64,000 nucleotides of DNA from contig OZ029915.1 of the NCBI GenBank assembly GCA_964023275.1, positions 21,666,775 through 21,730,774 of the forward strand, written 5' to 3'. The translations under genes and the position numbers were made by a program. Of the stretch, positions 1-11,056 are shown piece by piece. Source of the stretch: Norana najaformis. Taxonomy: Eukaryota; Annelida; Clitellata; Crassiclitellata; Hormogastridae. How positions within the stretch are numbered: the stretch's first letter is position 1; each line of letters begins with the position of its first letter. The notes below the pieces were generated by a model that was not told the origin of the DNA, ran no database searches, and was given only the letters and a program-made list of their open reading frames with translations.

Positions 1-173
1 CAGTATAGCATGTCTGGTTTTGTTTTGCAAGAAAATCAGGCTGAAGTATTTGAGTGTAGATGCAGTTATTCGCATCCTTAATTCACAGCTATCTATAAAT
101 ATGGGTATAATATTATAACAGGAAGATAGAGACAACCAGAGTAACTGACAAACAAGTTGAATTCGGTATCTAA

Positions 174-390
174 CAATTATTATTATTATTATTGTTGTTG
201 TTGTTATTATTTATTATTATTATTTGCATTTATTAAGCGCAAGGCCAGTGAATCTGAATCGGGGGCGCTAAGCAATTGTGGATAAATGACTTGCTCAAGG
301 TCCCTACACAGTAACCGTCTAAATGGGAGGCTCGAACCGGTGCTCTCCGTGTTACAAGCCGAGGGCTCATCCAGTCGTCTACCGTGCCCC
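174..390 (-). mobile_element. tRNA-derived SINE with conserved central domain
   Basis: Read on the minus strand, the element starts at about 390 with a tRNA-like head of about 65 nt. A good pol III B box (GGTTCGAGCC) lies at 329-338, and an A-box-like stretch at about 368-384. A central segment with the core ACCTTGAGCAAGTCATTTA (about 283-301) resembles the 'CCTTGGGCAAG' domain shared by many animal SINEs. The element ends in an AT-rich tail with ATT/GTT trinucleotide repeats (174-230), as expected of a LINE-mobilised SINE. No coding capacity. The head, core and tail order is seen directly; the SINE family is not identified. Confidence 0.72.
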
Positions 391-1960
391 ATGAACAGCA
401 ATGAACAACTTTAGCTGAGTTCAATGCCTTACTTTTTGACGTGAATTATATTAAGGGAAATTTGCAATTGCATTATACATGGGATCCTCATAACCTCTGA
501 ACGATCGACTTATTGTAACCTACAGTGACACAAATTTGCTCAAAGTATGAATCAAAATCGCGTTGTCTAACTTGCACAGATAATTTGCGAAACGCAACTT
601 GTATAATATTCTTAACATGCATCGAAAACACGCAAAAATATCTCAATGGTTATTCACTCCGGAAAATGTCAAAATCGTCTACTTCGCGATCATATGTTTA
701 AGTGCATAGAAGACTAGGTGACTTCGACCGAACGTAAGTGCGAGACTTTTCTGACCGAGAATAAGTGTCATCGAAACTATAATGTGTACAAGAATACGGC
801 TGCCCCTCCTGCTGCTTCTCACGTCGTCATCCATACCAATAAATGACTAAGAGACTACTTGAATATGTCCGAGACTACTTGAATATGTCATCATGTGAAT
901 ACAAGACTATGCGTGTATACTTAACTCCAAGACTGTCCGACAACGCGAACACGTTACTGCGCGACTATCAGCTTACGACACTGACTGCGTTGCGAGGCAA
1001 CTAAGAGACTTCGTAACTATATGACTACATGACTGGTGCTCGTGACTATGAGATTAAGTGCACACGAGACTACGGTTACTTCTCTGCTCCCTCTCCATTG
1101 TAATGACGTCCCTTTCGGTCCAGGGTTGCGCCTATGCATAGAAAAGGTAGAAAATACAAACGCTGTGTGCAAAGTTCTGAATTTTACCGAGATAATATAA
1201 GATGGTTCTATTGATTTGTCTGATTCTATCAACCATCAATGGAGGTAAGGTTATGAAAAACTTGCCTGTTATACGCCGAAAGTAGAGAAAAGATTCGGTT
1301 ACACAGACCGTCATGGCCGTGTCTCTTTGTTTTCCTGCCAGACCCCAGTATACTTTCCTCTCTGTCCGTTTCTGTTACTTATATTACTCTAACCTATTAT
1401 ACCTGTTTTCTTCCATACATAATACAAACATTGTGGCGTCTCCATCTTCTAAACTGTGCTTCACTGCCGTTAGCGCTACTGAAAATACCTCGTACGAAGT
1501 AAGGTGGTATATCATTTTTCATATAAATTCATACAATTTCTCCAAATTATATTTCCCAACTCTATACATCAAAACGTTATCACTTTAAAAGCCTAACATC
1601 AAATCTATTATACATACAGAAAATACGTGCATATATCTCACTCAAACCTATACATGTCTGCTTACCTAATCATGATTACGACCGTCTGAGGCAATAGTAT
1701 ATTCACAAATACAAACCTGAGTTGTGCGCCTATTTCTAATTTCTGGGCGTCGTCTAACGCAGCCTGATCATAAAATACGCTGATAAACATAACAAGGGTT
1801 TTACGTGCTTCAGAAGACATCTGTTATTATATGTTAGAACCACTCCAAATGTATCGGGAATGCTTAAGACCCAATTCTCTCTATAGCCTCGTCTTAGAAA
1901 CTGTGATTGTGTCCACTGACACAGTATTACAATGCTTCTCGAGTATACCCTAATGGACTG
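391..1960. other. Intergenic, no gene recognised
   Basis: No coding region with recognisable similarity or splice structure was found. Between about 700 and 1075 the motif (g)agacta(t/c) recurs irregularly, including a direct repeat of about 20 bp at 848-890, which looks like a decayed minisatellite. ORFs here are short and lack motifs. Confidence 0.5.
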
Positions 1961-1964
1961 GTCT

Positions 1965-2033
1965 TCTTCTTCTCCTCCTCCTCCTCTTCTCCTCCTTCTG
2001 CTTCTCCTGTTTCTCCTGCTTCTCATTCTTCTT
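1965..2033. repeat. Pyrimidine-rich CTT/CTC microsatellite
   Basis: An imperfect (CTT/CTC)n tract. The arginine-rich ORF read from the other strand is a by-product of the repeat. Confidence 0.85.
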
Positions 2034-2099
2034 ATTCAATATCCTTTTGAAGAAACCTGCGGCCTACCTGTTCATTTTCAGTGAACACCTGGATAATCG

Positions 2100-2840
2100 A
2101 GAGCAGTCACCGTACGATGAAGTTTTTAGCGAGTCATTCTGATGCAGAACCGAGTGTCCAGATGACGTTATCGACCGTTAATATCGTCGACCTTTGTCGT
2201 CAGTTTTAATCTGTTCGAGAGATGTCGCCAGCTACAGCAGTCGGAAGTCAGCGCCGGACCTAGGGCGCGTCCTGACATGTTCCGTGCGCAAAGGGAGTGG
2301 TCGAATGAGACCGAGGTCCATGCTCAGCTACGGACAGACGAAGACGACGACGATTCCCGTTATTTGCATTGCCCTCAGGACACTCGCACCGCGGAGGGTG
2401 TCTGCGCAGCGATGCGAGTAACGATAGGAATAGCAAGCAGACGAATGCAAGCCAAGATCACCACCACTGGCAGCAGCAGCAGCGCTGGCGGTGGCGGCCG
2501 AGACGGACGTACAGTAGGCATAGGCCGGAGAACATGAAGGGATTTGGGAGCCCGTCTCGTTTAGTGGCGTCTGTATGCGACGCTGGTGGTCTCTCTTGAT
2601 GTGGCCGACGTGGGCGCTTTTATGGGCGGCCTGTGAGCCGGGCGCGTATGACGTCTCTCAGGGCTGAGATGCTGCCGAGATAAGGCCAGCCGACGAAGAT
2701 GAAGGACGCCCCGACGAACGAACGGACGGACGGACGGACGGAATATGGCATAGAATCGTGGAGACAAAGAACAAAGGCCAAAGAAATCGTCGACGTCAAC
2801 AACAGCCAAGGAGGCCATTGACGGTTGCTACTGACTACCA
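2100..2840. other. CpG-rich unassigned segment
   Basis: This stretch is clearly richer in G+C and CpG than its surroundings and holds several overlapping ORFs of 75-120 codons on both strands. None shows a recognisable domain, and their composition follows the local GAC/CGA-rich sequence. It could be a promoter-type CpG island or a diverged first exon; I could not decide. Confidence 0.3.
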
Positions 2841-2918
2841 ACGACGACGACGACGACGACAACGGCGACGACGACAATGATGGTGATGATGATGAAGACG
2901 ACGACGACGATGATGATG
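2841..2918. repeat. (GAC/GAT)n microsatellite
   Basis: An imperfect GAC tract changing to GAT. On the opposite strand it yields a serine-rich ORF that is not credible as protein. Confidence 0.88.
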
Positions 2919-3745
2919 TGAAGCGGTGCAATTCTTGTTTTTCTGTATATTTTGGAAATATGTGATGCAAAATCAACAATAATATCAATTGTTTATCAGT
3001 AGCAGCAATAGTACTAGTCGCTGGCTAATATTGTTTCAGTTGTTGCAGATGTTAGCTAGGAATATTTCGAGACTGAACTGATCCTTATCATATATTTATC
3101 AGGGTCTATTGACTCCACAGCCCGACCCTTATGCTGCAGTGTGAAGATGCCCTCAGTGTAGGAAGCTAATGAAGCACAAGCAATAAATAATTAAATGTTT
3201 AGCGAGTGCTTTCACTTCGTGTCTTGCGTGTCTGCCGGGTGCATTTGCAGCAGCTCATCTAAGATGATGGGAAACGTGACTCAGATGGGCAGTTGTGATG
3301 AAGTAACGATTGCCGCGCGTAAATGAAAAAGAATAAATGAACGAGATTTAAGCTTTTGATCTATGAACCATATTGCACTCAATACTCAGGCATCTCAGAG
3401 ACCCATCCGATGTGTAATTAATGAAATAATTTAATTAAATCCAGCTGTCTCTTCTTAGTCCGCTGCTATTGATTGAAATCCCTGATCGCAACACTTTCAA
3501 AGAACAAAGACACAGCCGACGACATGGTTGCAGCTCTCGTCAGCATATTTAAACTACACGTGAATTGTCTGCAGGAAGAAAAGATATAAATACCTTCTAG
3601 CGTTCGATATAATTTTAAGAGTGACCTATTTTACAAGCTCTTTTTCAACAACTCTCTTAGAGGAACTCGCATCATGTGTACGTCTATGTACTCATTTTAT
3701 TTGCTAACTTAGATTTCCCTAGGGTCGCAAATGAAGCAGAAAATT
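2919..3745. other. Intergenic, nothing recognised
   Basis: AT-rich single-copy-looking sequence with no ORF of note and no repeat that recurs elsewhere in the window. Confidence 0.5.
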
Positions 3746-3747
3746 TT

Positions 3748-3825
3748 AAACTGGCATGGATTTGAACTCCTGACCTGTCGGTTGGCAGTGCAGCCTTCTA
3801 GCCACTAAATTACTGCGCACCACTC
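3748..3825 (-). mobile_element. tRNA-like relic, probable SINE head
   Basis: The minus strand reads as a tRNA-like block of about 70 nt. A B-box match (GGAGTTCAAATCC) lies at 3758-3770, and a weak A-box-like 'TAGTGGCTAGAAGG' about 40 nt upstream. The A box departs from consensus and I could not fold a full cloverleaf, so a decayed tRNA-derived SINE is more likely than a working tRNA gene. Confidence 0.45.
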
Positions 3826-3916
3826 ATTGCAATAGATACGCATGCCACATTTCATATCACATCCGCTGCCTTCCGATTTCTCTCAGCTTAAACACAACCA
3901 TAGCAGTTCCTTTCCC

Positions 3917-3919
<3 letters not shown>

Positions 3920-3962
<43 letters not shown>
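3920..3962. repeat. (CT)n microsatellite
   Basis: About 21 uninterrupted CT units. The Leu-Ser repeat ORFs across it are artefacts. Confidence 0.95.
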
Positions 3963-3967
<5 letters not shown>

Positions 3968-4029
3968 GTCTTCTGGAGACCGGACTTGGTTCTTAACATG
4001 GCATCTTTGGACAACCCCACTGACTTGAC

Positions 4030-4113
4030 GCAGCGCTCATGAATAAGCTGTGACGCCCTGCGCTTAGCTATAAGTAGCGCGTTAGAAATTTCGAGTTTAC
4101 AATTACGATTACA
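4030..4113 (+). repeat. R1 interspersed repeat, diverged 3' end
   Basis: Matches the 3' part of R1, defined here by comparing copies: 'gcgc-tgtgaataagct', then 'agcgctgtagaaat', then a GATTAC-type tail. This copy is diverged but keeps the tail (acaattacgattac). No coding content; probably a 5'-truncated SINE or LINE 3' end. Confidence 0.6.
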
Positions 4114-4286
4114 TGTAATCCCCATTTAAAACTAGTTTTCTAACAAATACAACACGATGGATTTTAAATTATCATATCCAGTGGCCTGTTGTAGCAGGTC
4201 GTTTTTGCGTGATTCTTGCTCTCGTGGTTCGATCGATAGCTTCCTTTTCTCCATTTATCTGCTCTGATCCCTTTCTTCTTCATTCA

Positions 4287-4289
<3 letters not shown>

Positions 4290-4349
<60 letters not shown>
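4290..4349. repeat. (CT)n microsatellite
   Basis: About 29 CT units with one A interruption, followed by a short (TCTG)n. Confidence 0.95.
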
Positions 4350-4357
<8 letters not shown>

Positions 4358-4359
4358 GC

Positions 4360-4935
4360 TCTGTCTGTCTGTCTGTCCTCTTCTCCCTAGAGCCTGGCTT
4401 TCTCTTTTCGTCAAATTCCATTGAAGTTTGAGTGCCATGTATAAAAGTGTTTGGGCGTGTTCAGGCATTACAAAGGGCTCAGTCGCTTTGTTGGCATTTG
4501 TCGAGAGAATACGAGAGTAATCGTTCGTTTATTACGTGCCTTTGTCAATCCTCCGAGGCGAGGAGCTCCATGGGTCCAAAGAGCTTTGGGCTTCGGGACA
4601 AGTCGCTATTAACAAACTAACAACAGGATTTCCGTTGCCTACGCATTGCATGGCTCTACAAACCAGTTCCCGTCAGTCACAAAAGGGAATAATGACTTTG
4701 CAGCACTAGTTGTCAAGTATATCCATCAGCAACAGTGTAAACAAAGGCATGGTCCATGACCCTTCATCCCTGTGAGACCCTTTTATGTGTATGGTTCATG
4801 TAAGATAAGTTCCATAACCCTTTATATCGAGGAGGGCAAGTGCGGTACTAGACTTGAAGGAACTTGCATTATGTTTGGAACTCACATGTGCCTGGGTTTT
4901 TAAACTTACTCTATCACCAGTAACACCTTATTTCA
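4360..4935. other. Intergenic, nothing recognised
   Basis: No supported gene. Short ORFs on the plus strand lack motifs. Confidence 0.45.
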
Positions 4936-5345
4936 TTGTAAGTGTAATGAGACATTTGTAAAGCGCCGATTCAAGGCAGCCTCATTAGAGGCGTTTCCGG
5001 CCCATCGTCCCAGAACTGGGGAATAATACGGTCTTCAAGCGTTTATGGAAGATGGAGGGGGAGAGGGAGAGAAGCTCCCGTCGAAGGTCGGCAGGTAAGT
5101 CATTCCAGGAAGCAGGGTCAGCAATAACAAAGCTGCTGTGCTGAGCGGTGCTAGCTCGAGCTAGAGGGACGGAGAGATCGCCCTGATCCGACGAACGCTG
5201 TGGTGTGCAGCCAGGAATAGAAGAAAGGGAATGCAGAGCTCCCTTAGATAAAGCTGAGCACAGCCAACAAACAGTTCCGGACGAGAGACAAGATTATTGA
5301 AGAGAATACGCTCCCGAATTGGGAGCCATTGCAACTTTTCCACGG
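4936..5345 (-). mobile_element. LINE (CR1/L2-like) C-terminal relic and 3' tail
   Basis: The minus strand from 5343 reads 'EKLQWLPIRERI', the 'LHWLPI..RI' motif near the C-terminus of CR1/L2 reverse transcriptases, followed by further RT-like residues in shifted frames. It then runs into a non-coding stretch ending in a 'GGCGCTTTACAAATG' type motif and an A-rich end near 4940. Frameshifted and 5' truncated. The family call rests on the short HWLPI motif and the tail. Confidence 0.5.
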
Positions 5346-5858
5346 ACTAAAAGCGCTATAAAATCCTTGAATGCATTGCATCGCATTACACTGTTAGGCC
5401 TATATCTTATGAACAGCCATGTTCCCAGCTTTTTTGAGGGGTTTTTTAAATGCGCTCTATAAAACTACAGATGCATACACACATACATGCATGCATACAT
5501 AATACATACATACATAATACATACATACATACATATATACATATATACATACATTTCATCATGTCTTAGAAACGGAAGGTCAAACCATTAAGGGCAGACT
5601 CCTAATTCATTTAGCGCCAACACTTGATTTCACATTTTATGTGAAAGGCTTGCTCTTAGATTGGCATGAAAATCGATTGCCTCCAAATAATAATTCGTTT
5701 CCAGGAAGAAAGAAATTAGGCAGAAATTTATGGCGCATCATTTTGCATTGCGCTGCGATTAGCCATTTATTGGATCTAAGGAGAACGAGGAAGATGGAGC
5801 ACATGAACGATGAAGGGGTCTTCCTCGCATATTCATCGATGAGGGTGGAGAGACAATG
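5346..5858. other. Intergenic with CATA simple repeat
   Basis: Contains an (ACAT)n tract at about 5468-5552. At 5350-5395 a 'agcgctataaaatc' LINE-tail-like motif is followed by degenerate 'cattgcatcgcat' repeats. No gene seen. Confidence 0.5.
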
Positions 5859-5992
5859 GCTTCAGTAGCTGCGCGATTCCTCTCGTCCATCATCTGTTGA
5901 CGAGTTGCTTCTGTCACCCCCCATTGAACTGCAGCAAACTGACAGAAGTAGAGATAGAAAGGAGCAAAACGGAGGGAGGAAAGGGCATGAAC
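5859..5992. repeat. 134-bp duplicated segment, copy 1
   Basis: Nearly identical in direct orientation to 7677-7810: four mismatches counted over 134 positions. It has no terminal repeats or coding potential of its own. Copy 2 lies inside an R1 repeat, so the duplication was probably copied from here into 7.68 kb. Confidence 0.85.
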
Positions 5993-5999
5993 ATACAAG

Positions 6000-6074
6000 G
6001 AGACTGACGGATATGCAGGTAGCGTTAAGTTAGTGTGGAGACTGACGGATATGCAGGTAGCGTTAAGTTAGTGT
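6000..6074. repeat. Two-copy tandem repeat of about 38 bp
   Basis: The stretch 'ggagactgacggatatgcag...agttagtgt' occurs twice back to back without visible mismatch, implying a recent tandem duplication. Confidence 0.85.
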
Positions 6075-6124
6075 ATGTTTATGTGGTGTGTGAATGGGGG
6101 GAAGTATGCGTGCGCGTGAGGGAC

Positions 6125-6128
<4 letters not shown>

Positions 6129-6165
<37 letters not shown>
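6129..6165. repeat. (GA)n microsatellite
   Basis: About 18 GA units, then a longer purine-rich stretch. Confidence 0.93.
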
Positions 6166-6167
<2 letters not shown>

Positions 6168-6589
6168 GATAGAGAAGATATGAGAACAGAATGAGAAGGA
6201 AAGAATGAGAAGCAGAGATCGACTGTGGATGAGCAAACAATGAGTAAGAAGGTTACGCAGAGTAAGGCAAACTCAGATAATAGATTATCAACTCATATAC
6301 AAACCGTCTGCGGCAATAGCAGTCCATCAGGGTGCGGTCGTATGGATGTGAGGTCCCATCTGGTTGAAGGTTATACATAACAATCTCCCTACAGTTACAC
6401 TGCTGTTGTTTTAGTCAAAAGATCGCATCAGTTGTCAATACGTCTGTAGCGTGACTCGACTACGAATTGCCAATTTCACTTGGACTGCCGGCACTCGACT
6501 CTCGATCGGAGTAGAAGCAACTGAAGCCCGTCCGACAGCAACCACCTCTCTGTCCATCGTAAGAGAAGGAATAGAAAAGGGACATAGAG

Positions 6590-6812
6590 GAAGAGGGGAT
6601 GGAGGATGAGCGAGTGACACAGGAGATGGGGAATGGAGGATGAGAGAAGGACACAGATGGGGAATGGAGGATGAGAGAGGGACATAGGAGATGGGGAATG
6701 GAGGTTGAGAGAGGGACACAGGAGATGGGGAATGGAGGATGAGAGAGGGACACAGGAGATGGGGAATGGAGGATATGGGGAATGGAGGATGAGAGAGGGA
6801 CACAGGGTGGGA
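6590..6812. repeat. 33-bp minisatellite
   Basis: About six imperfect copies of a 33-bp purine-rich unit beginning 'gggaatggaggatgagagag'. The unit length is a multiple of three, so open frames persist on the minus strand (Pro/Ser/His-rich). They follow the repeat and carry no domain. Confidence 0.88.
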
Positions 6813-7620
6813 GAGAGACCACAACAAAGGGAGGGGAACTGGAGTAAAGACGATGTCAAGACTGACGGCGCGTTGATCGATCAGCCTCCAATAATTGTCC
6901 CATCACGCACCTCTGCTATCTTCGTCATCGTTGTAGCTGATGACGATGATGGTGCTCTCCTCCCTTCCTCCTTTTTTCTCCACTTCTCCTTCTTGTTTTT
7001 TCGGTCATCTTCTAGTTATAATAACCTTCCTCCTTATTACTTCGTCATCTTTATCCTCCTTATCCTCCTTCGCAGCCTAATCTTTATTTCCGACGTCTAT
7101 GATATCCGTATCGGTTGCCATAGATTTCTGGTAGTTTCCATTTGCCTCTAAGAATTGTCTGTTCTTCCCGCCCCTTTGACCAGTTTCATTATCTTCATTA
7201 TTTTCGTCATTCAGAATTATCCGGCGCAAAAGTTTTAATCCGACGACTAATTTAAGCCTAAGATCGTCCATTTTGTTTGCTGCGGTTGAAGGATATTTAC
7301 TCTGAGAAGAGAAACTGAAAACAGAAGGCGTATTGATCTGTATATTTATTTTGATCTTTCGACTCCTGCACAATCTTGAGCAAGACATCGATCGATGGTA
7401 AAACGAACGTGCAGTCAAAATCCTGGGGGTATCTCGGCGCAAAATCCAGCAGAGTAAATATTGGTGACAAGAAAACAGTCTGAAGGTCCAAATGTTATCT
7501 GAAAAAGGAAGTCTTTCGCTGCAATCAAAGGGCATACATGGATAAACGGAAGAGAGCTCCAGAGTCTGGACATGCAGCAGCCGCAAAGGGTCACGAATCG
7601 GGGATCTTTTTTGTCCTCCC
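6813..7620. other. Intergenic, no gene recognised
   Basis: Open frames of up to 169 codons on the minus strand (7077-7586) have no recognisable motif, and no good splice sites frame them. I treat them as chance ORFs. Confidence 0.4.
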
Positions 7621-7621
7621 G

Positions 7622-7950
7622 AAGTAATCGTAATCGTAAGCTCCAGATTTCTACAGCGCCCAACGAAAGCTAAGTTGCTTCAGTAGCTGCGCGATTCCTC
7701 TAGTCCATCATCTGTTGACGATTTGCTTCTGTCACGCCCCATTGAACTGCAGCAAACTGACAGAAGTAGAGATAGAAAAGAGCAAAACGGAGGGAGGAAA
7801 GGGCATGAACAATTATCTGATCCATCATACAAACTCATCATCCAGCTTATTCACAGGTGCTCAGTCAAAACACAATCGTTAGGAAGGAAGGTTTCGGTTC
7901 CAGGTCAAGATCCAAGAATCAAGCAGGCAGACAGACGGCTACGGTGGATG
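7622..7950 (-). repeat. R1 repeat, interrupted by a 170-bp insertion
   Basis: The GTAATC-type tail and 'agatttctacagcgcccaac' (7622-7671) match R1. The R1 match then breaks and resumes at about 7842 ('ccagcttattcacaggtgctcag'). The intervening block is copy 2 of the 134-bp duplicated segment (7677-7810) plus about 31 bp (7811-7841) that recur inverted at 8074-8104. Confidence 0.75.
7677..7810. repeat. 134-bp duplicated segment, copy 2
   Basis: Direct copy of 5859-5992 (about 97 percent identical by eye), sitting inside an R1 repeat and so later than that R1 insertion. Confidence 0.85.
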
Positions 7951-8715
7951 GTGTTTGGATATGAACCGGAAAATGATATAAGTGGAAGACGAGGAATCTG
8001 GATAGGATTTGTGGAAGAGCAATATTTTCAGTTTTGAGTGAAAGAACTGCGCAGAAGTTGCGAGGGGTGAAGTGATGGTGAGTTTGTATGATGGATCAGA
8101 TAATTGTCGTAATTCTGGCGAGAGTTTATTCAAGAGGGGTGGGACAGCTATGGCTTTGAAGCGATGTCCATATTTTAACGATGAGATGACGGGAGTGCGG
8201 AGAAGTGTTAGGGCGCAAGAGGGTTGGGTTGAACGGAGTGGTTGGACTGCAAACAACTGAGCAAGATAAGAGGGCTAGGAGGATTGAAGTGTAATGTATG
8301 TAAGTGATAGGACTCTGCACTCTATTCGTTCAGGTTTTTTAAACCAGTGAAGTGATTGAGAACAGGAGTGATGCGATGGTCTTTGGGGGTGGATTAGTGA
8401 AAGCATTCTGGATGCTTCTGAAGGCGATGTATTTGGGCTGAGTGTATAGAAGTGGTAAGGCTTAAGAGTCAGTTCATAAGCCATGGACCCAATTTTCAAA
8501 CGCAGTATCACACACCTCTGAATGTAAAGCCCAGTAACCAAAGACTCGAGTGTTTTCAACATAAAACATCTAATAATAAAAACAAATGTCACTTTAAAAT
8601 TCAGACCTACATTGTTTCGGTTCAAATGAGTTATCAGCATCGATGAAGCGCTACATAACCTGACTTCGTTTATGAATGTGGATTGCAGATGCCGCCTGAT
8701 ATCGTTTTTCACAGA
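7951..8715. other. Intergenic, nothing recognised
   Basis: Holds the inverted partner (8074-8104) of the 31-bp block at 7811-7841. Otherwise unremarkable; ORFs lack motifs. Confidence 0.4.
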
Positions 8716-8900
8716 TCGTAATCGTAATTGTAATTCCCAGATTTCTACAGCGCCCAACGAAAGCTTCGTCACGGGGATCATCTTATTCCCAGGCGCTCAG
8801 TGAAAACAAAATCGATAAACAGAAGTGTTCGGTTCGAGGTCAAGAGCCACAAGTCAGGCAGAGAGACAGCGCAGCAGCTACGGTGGGTGATGTTTAGGAT
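8716..8900 (-). repeat. R1 interspersed repeat
   Basis: A fuller R1 copy: GTAATCGTAATTG tail at 8716, 'agatttctacagcgcccaac', 'ttcccaggcgctcagtg', 'gttcggttcgaggtcaag', then a 'ctacggtgggtga' segment. Oriented minus, judging by the simple-repeat tail. Confidence 0.75.
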
Positions 8901-9149
8901 TGGAGATAAGTTGTGTAATCCAAAATATCTGTTGTGTTCTAGCATCAGTGCTGCTGGCGGCTGTAATCGAGGATAACTAGATAAGCTTTGTCTTCCTGTT
9001 ATTGTACAGCTGACTCCTTCGAATTGTTATGTTTAAACTTGGCATGTCATGAAATGTTCCGACAACTGAATCGCGTGTAATTATGCGGTGGCTCTGGACC
9101 ATATTTAGGCCTAAGTTCTTCCGCTTGTGCTTAATCATTAATGACGTTA

Positions 9150-9320
9150 TCGTCGTCGTCGTCGTCGTTCATCATCATCATAATCATCACCACCACCACC
9201 ATCTTCACCATCATCATCGTTATCACCATCATTTTTTGTCATTATCATCATCAATCATCATCAATCATCATCATCATCATCATCATCATTGTCATCATCG
9301 TTGTCATCATCACTATCTAA
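9150..9320. repeat. (GTC)n and (ATC)n microsatellite cluster
   Basis: A short GTC run followed by imperfect ATC/ACC tracts. The His-rich ORF across it is an artefact. Confidence 0.9.
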
Positions 9321-10200
9321 GTGTTCGATAGTCGTTGTTCTGAAGAAACTCATTCGAAGAAAGACAGCAATGAAACAGAACAAACTATAAAGCACAAACT
9401 CTCGTGTAAACATTCGTGTGCCAACTATCGGTAGCTAATAAGATATAATTAAATCTGTTAGGCCTACTCGTTTCCTTACAATTGTTATGTGACCTTCGTT
9501 ACTCCTGAGTATCTGAGTATTAATGAAAAATAATATAATCACCTTGCATGACGACATTTGATAAAGTTGTCGTGAAGGGTAACAAGGCTGAGACTGACAG
9601 TCTCGACATCGAATACTAGTGTCGTTGTTTTAACGGGAACTAGGCTGTTTATGTTCTTAGTTATGTGTTGCGAAACGAACAAGACGAGCAAGACATAGAG
9701 TCAGAGACTGCAACAGAGACACAATTGACACAACTGATACAATTGGGAATAGTTTTGATTCTTAGGTACAGAAAACAGCGATACGTATAGCAACGCGCAG
9801 GAATGAAACATATGGAGCAGACAGAGTGGAGATGAACAATGGCGCATCTAGGAGCTGAAAGGTCTTTAAAGATTCCATGTAGCCAAAATTCTTATGACGA
9901 CAGAGAGACAGTGACAAAGAGCCAGAGACAGGGACAGACAGTAAGAGACAGGAGCGGAGGGACAGAGAAAGCGAGAGGAATATAGACGAGGCAGAGGAAT
10001 AGAGACAAAGGATGATGACCTCTTCTTGATGAATGCATTTGTACGAATAGTAAGTAAGTAGAGGTCTCGGTCATTCACTGCGTCTTCTTCGTGGCAGGTC
10101 CACGAATCCAACGACGCCATTCTTCGCTGTTCTGTGCCATTTGTTATTTGCTGACTTCTTTAAAGATACGAGCTCCAAAACTAGAAGAAAAGACAGGAGA
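9321..10200. other. Intergenic, purine-rich
   Basis: From about 9660 to 10010 the plus strand is rich in degenerate 'gagacag' motifs, like a decayed minisatellite. No gene seen. Confidence 0.45.
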
Positions 10201-10560
10201 CAGAATTCTCACATTTTTCGGAATCGAGTAGCGCCCTTTTGCGAGTAAATGGATTGTACAGTAGGTGGCGCTGCGCAAATCACTGACATCATTCCGAGCT
10301 TCATCTGGTAGCGATACTGAGCTGCAGAAATGCGACCGACAAGATATTCGATTAAAAATCTTGTCGACTCTCGCGAGACTTGCTTTTCAAATGGTTTCTC
10401 TCGTCGTGGGAAGCTCCCGCTGTTGAACATATCGAGGGCGGCAGGGTCAAGTAACTGCCCTTGCTCGGCGGATCGGAGGCAAAACGCGGAATTCAGAGGA
10501 AGCAATCGCTGAGGCTGCGCTTGTGACAGATGTTGTTTTGCCAGATAGAAAATCGTTTGC
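10201..10560. promoter_or_regulatory. CpG-rich segment with TCTCGCGAGA element
   Basis: A CpG-rich block carrying the palindrome TCTCGCGAGA at 10369-10378, a motif known from animal core promoters. A minus-strand ORF of 98 codons (10209-10505) overlaps it; its composition is protein-like but I recognise no family. Promoter function is inference from one motif plus base composition. Confidence 0.3.
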
Positions 10561-10837
10561 CGTGATACCAGAATTTGTTTCCGATGAAGTCATATTTGTC
10601 GCGAAGTGTTATGGGTGTGGCTAGCAAGCCACCGAATCAAGGTGGTGTACGAGTAAGGCGACTCAACGTACGGACGACTGTCTACTTCCGGTTTAGTGTT
10701 TGTTAAACTCTGCGAAAGATTTGACTTGTCTTTTAAGACGATAATACTTTCCGTGACTGATGTCGCCATTTTTGTGCTCTGCCTCTTTTTGACGTTCTCA
10801 AGACGTAAACGAACCAACCAACACTCGTTTTGTACAG

Positions 10838-11056
10838 ATCCTGTCCTGACTCCTCGTCTTCTTATCTCTCTTTCCGCTCCAATCCCAAACCGTAACCGCC
10901 AGGCTGTCTCTATGCCTGACTTTTTGGATCTTAACCTGGAACCGAATCCCCTTTACCTATCGATTTTGTTTTGAGTAAGCGCCTGTGAATAAGCTAATCC
11001 CCGTGACGTGGGTTTCGTTGAGCGCTGTAGAAATCTGGAGATTACAATTACAAACT
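10838..11056 (+). repeat. R1 interspersed repeat, long copy
   Basis: The longest R1 copy in the window. It contains reverse-complement matches to all blocks of the 8716-8900 copy, ends 'gagcgctgtagaaatctgg' and an ATTACAATTAC tail. No RT motif in its 5' part, so SINE or LINE 3'-UTR origin stays open. Confidence 0.7.

Noticed and set aside
3748..3825. Functional tRNA gene
   Set aside because: The A box departs from consensus and a complete cloverleaf could not be drawn; a SINE relic is more likely.
3842..4468. Leu-Ser and Glu-Arg repeat ORFs
   Set aside because: Products of (CT)n microsatellites.
6435..6859. Pro/Ser-rich minus-strand ORFs of 120-130 codons
   Set aside because: They are translations of a 33-bp minisatellite in three frames.
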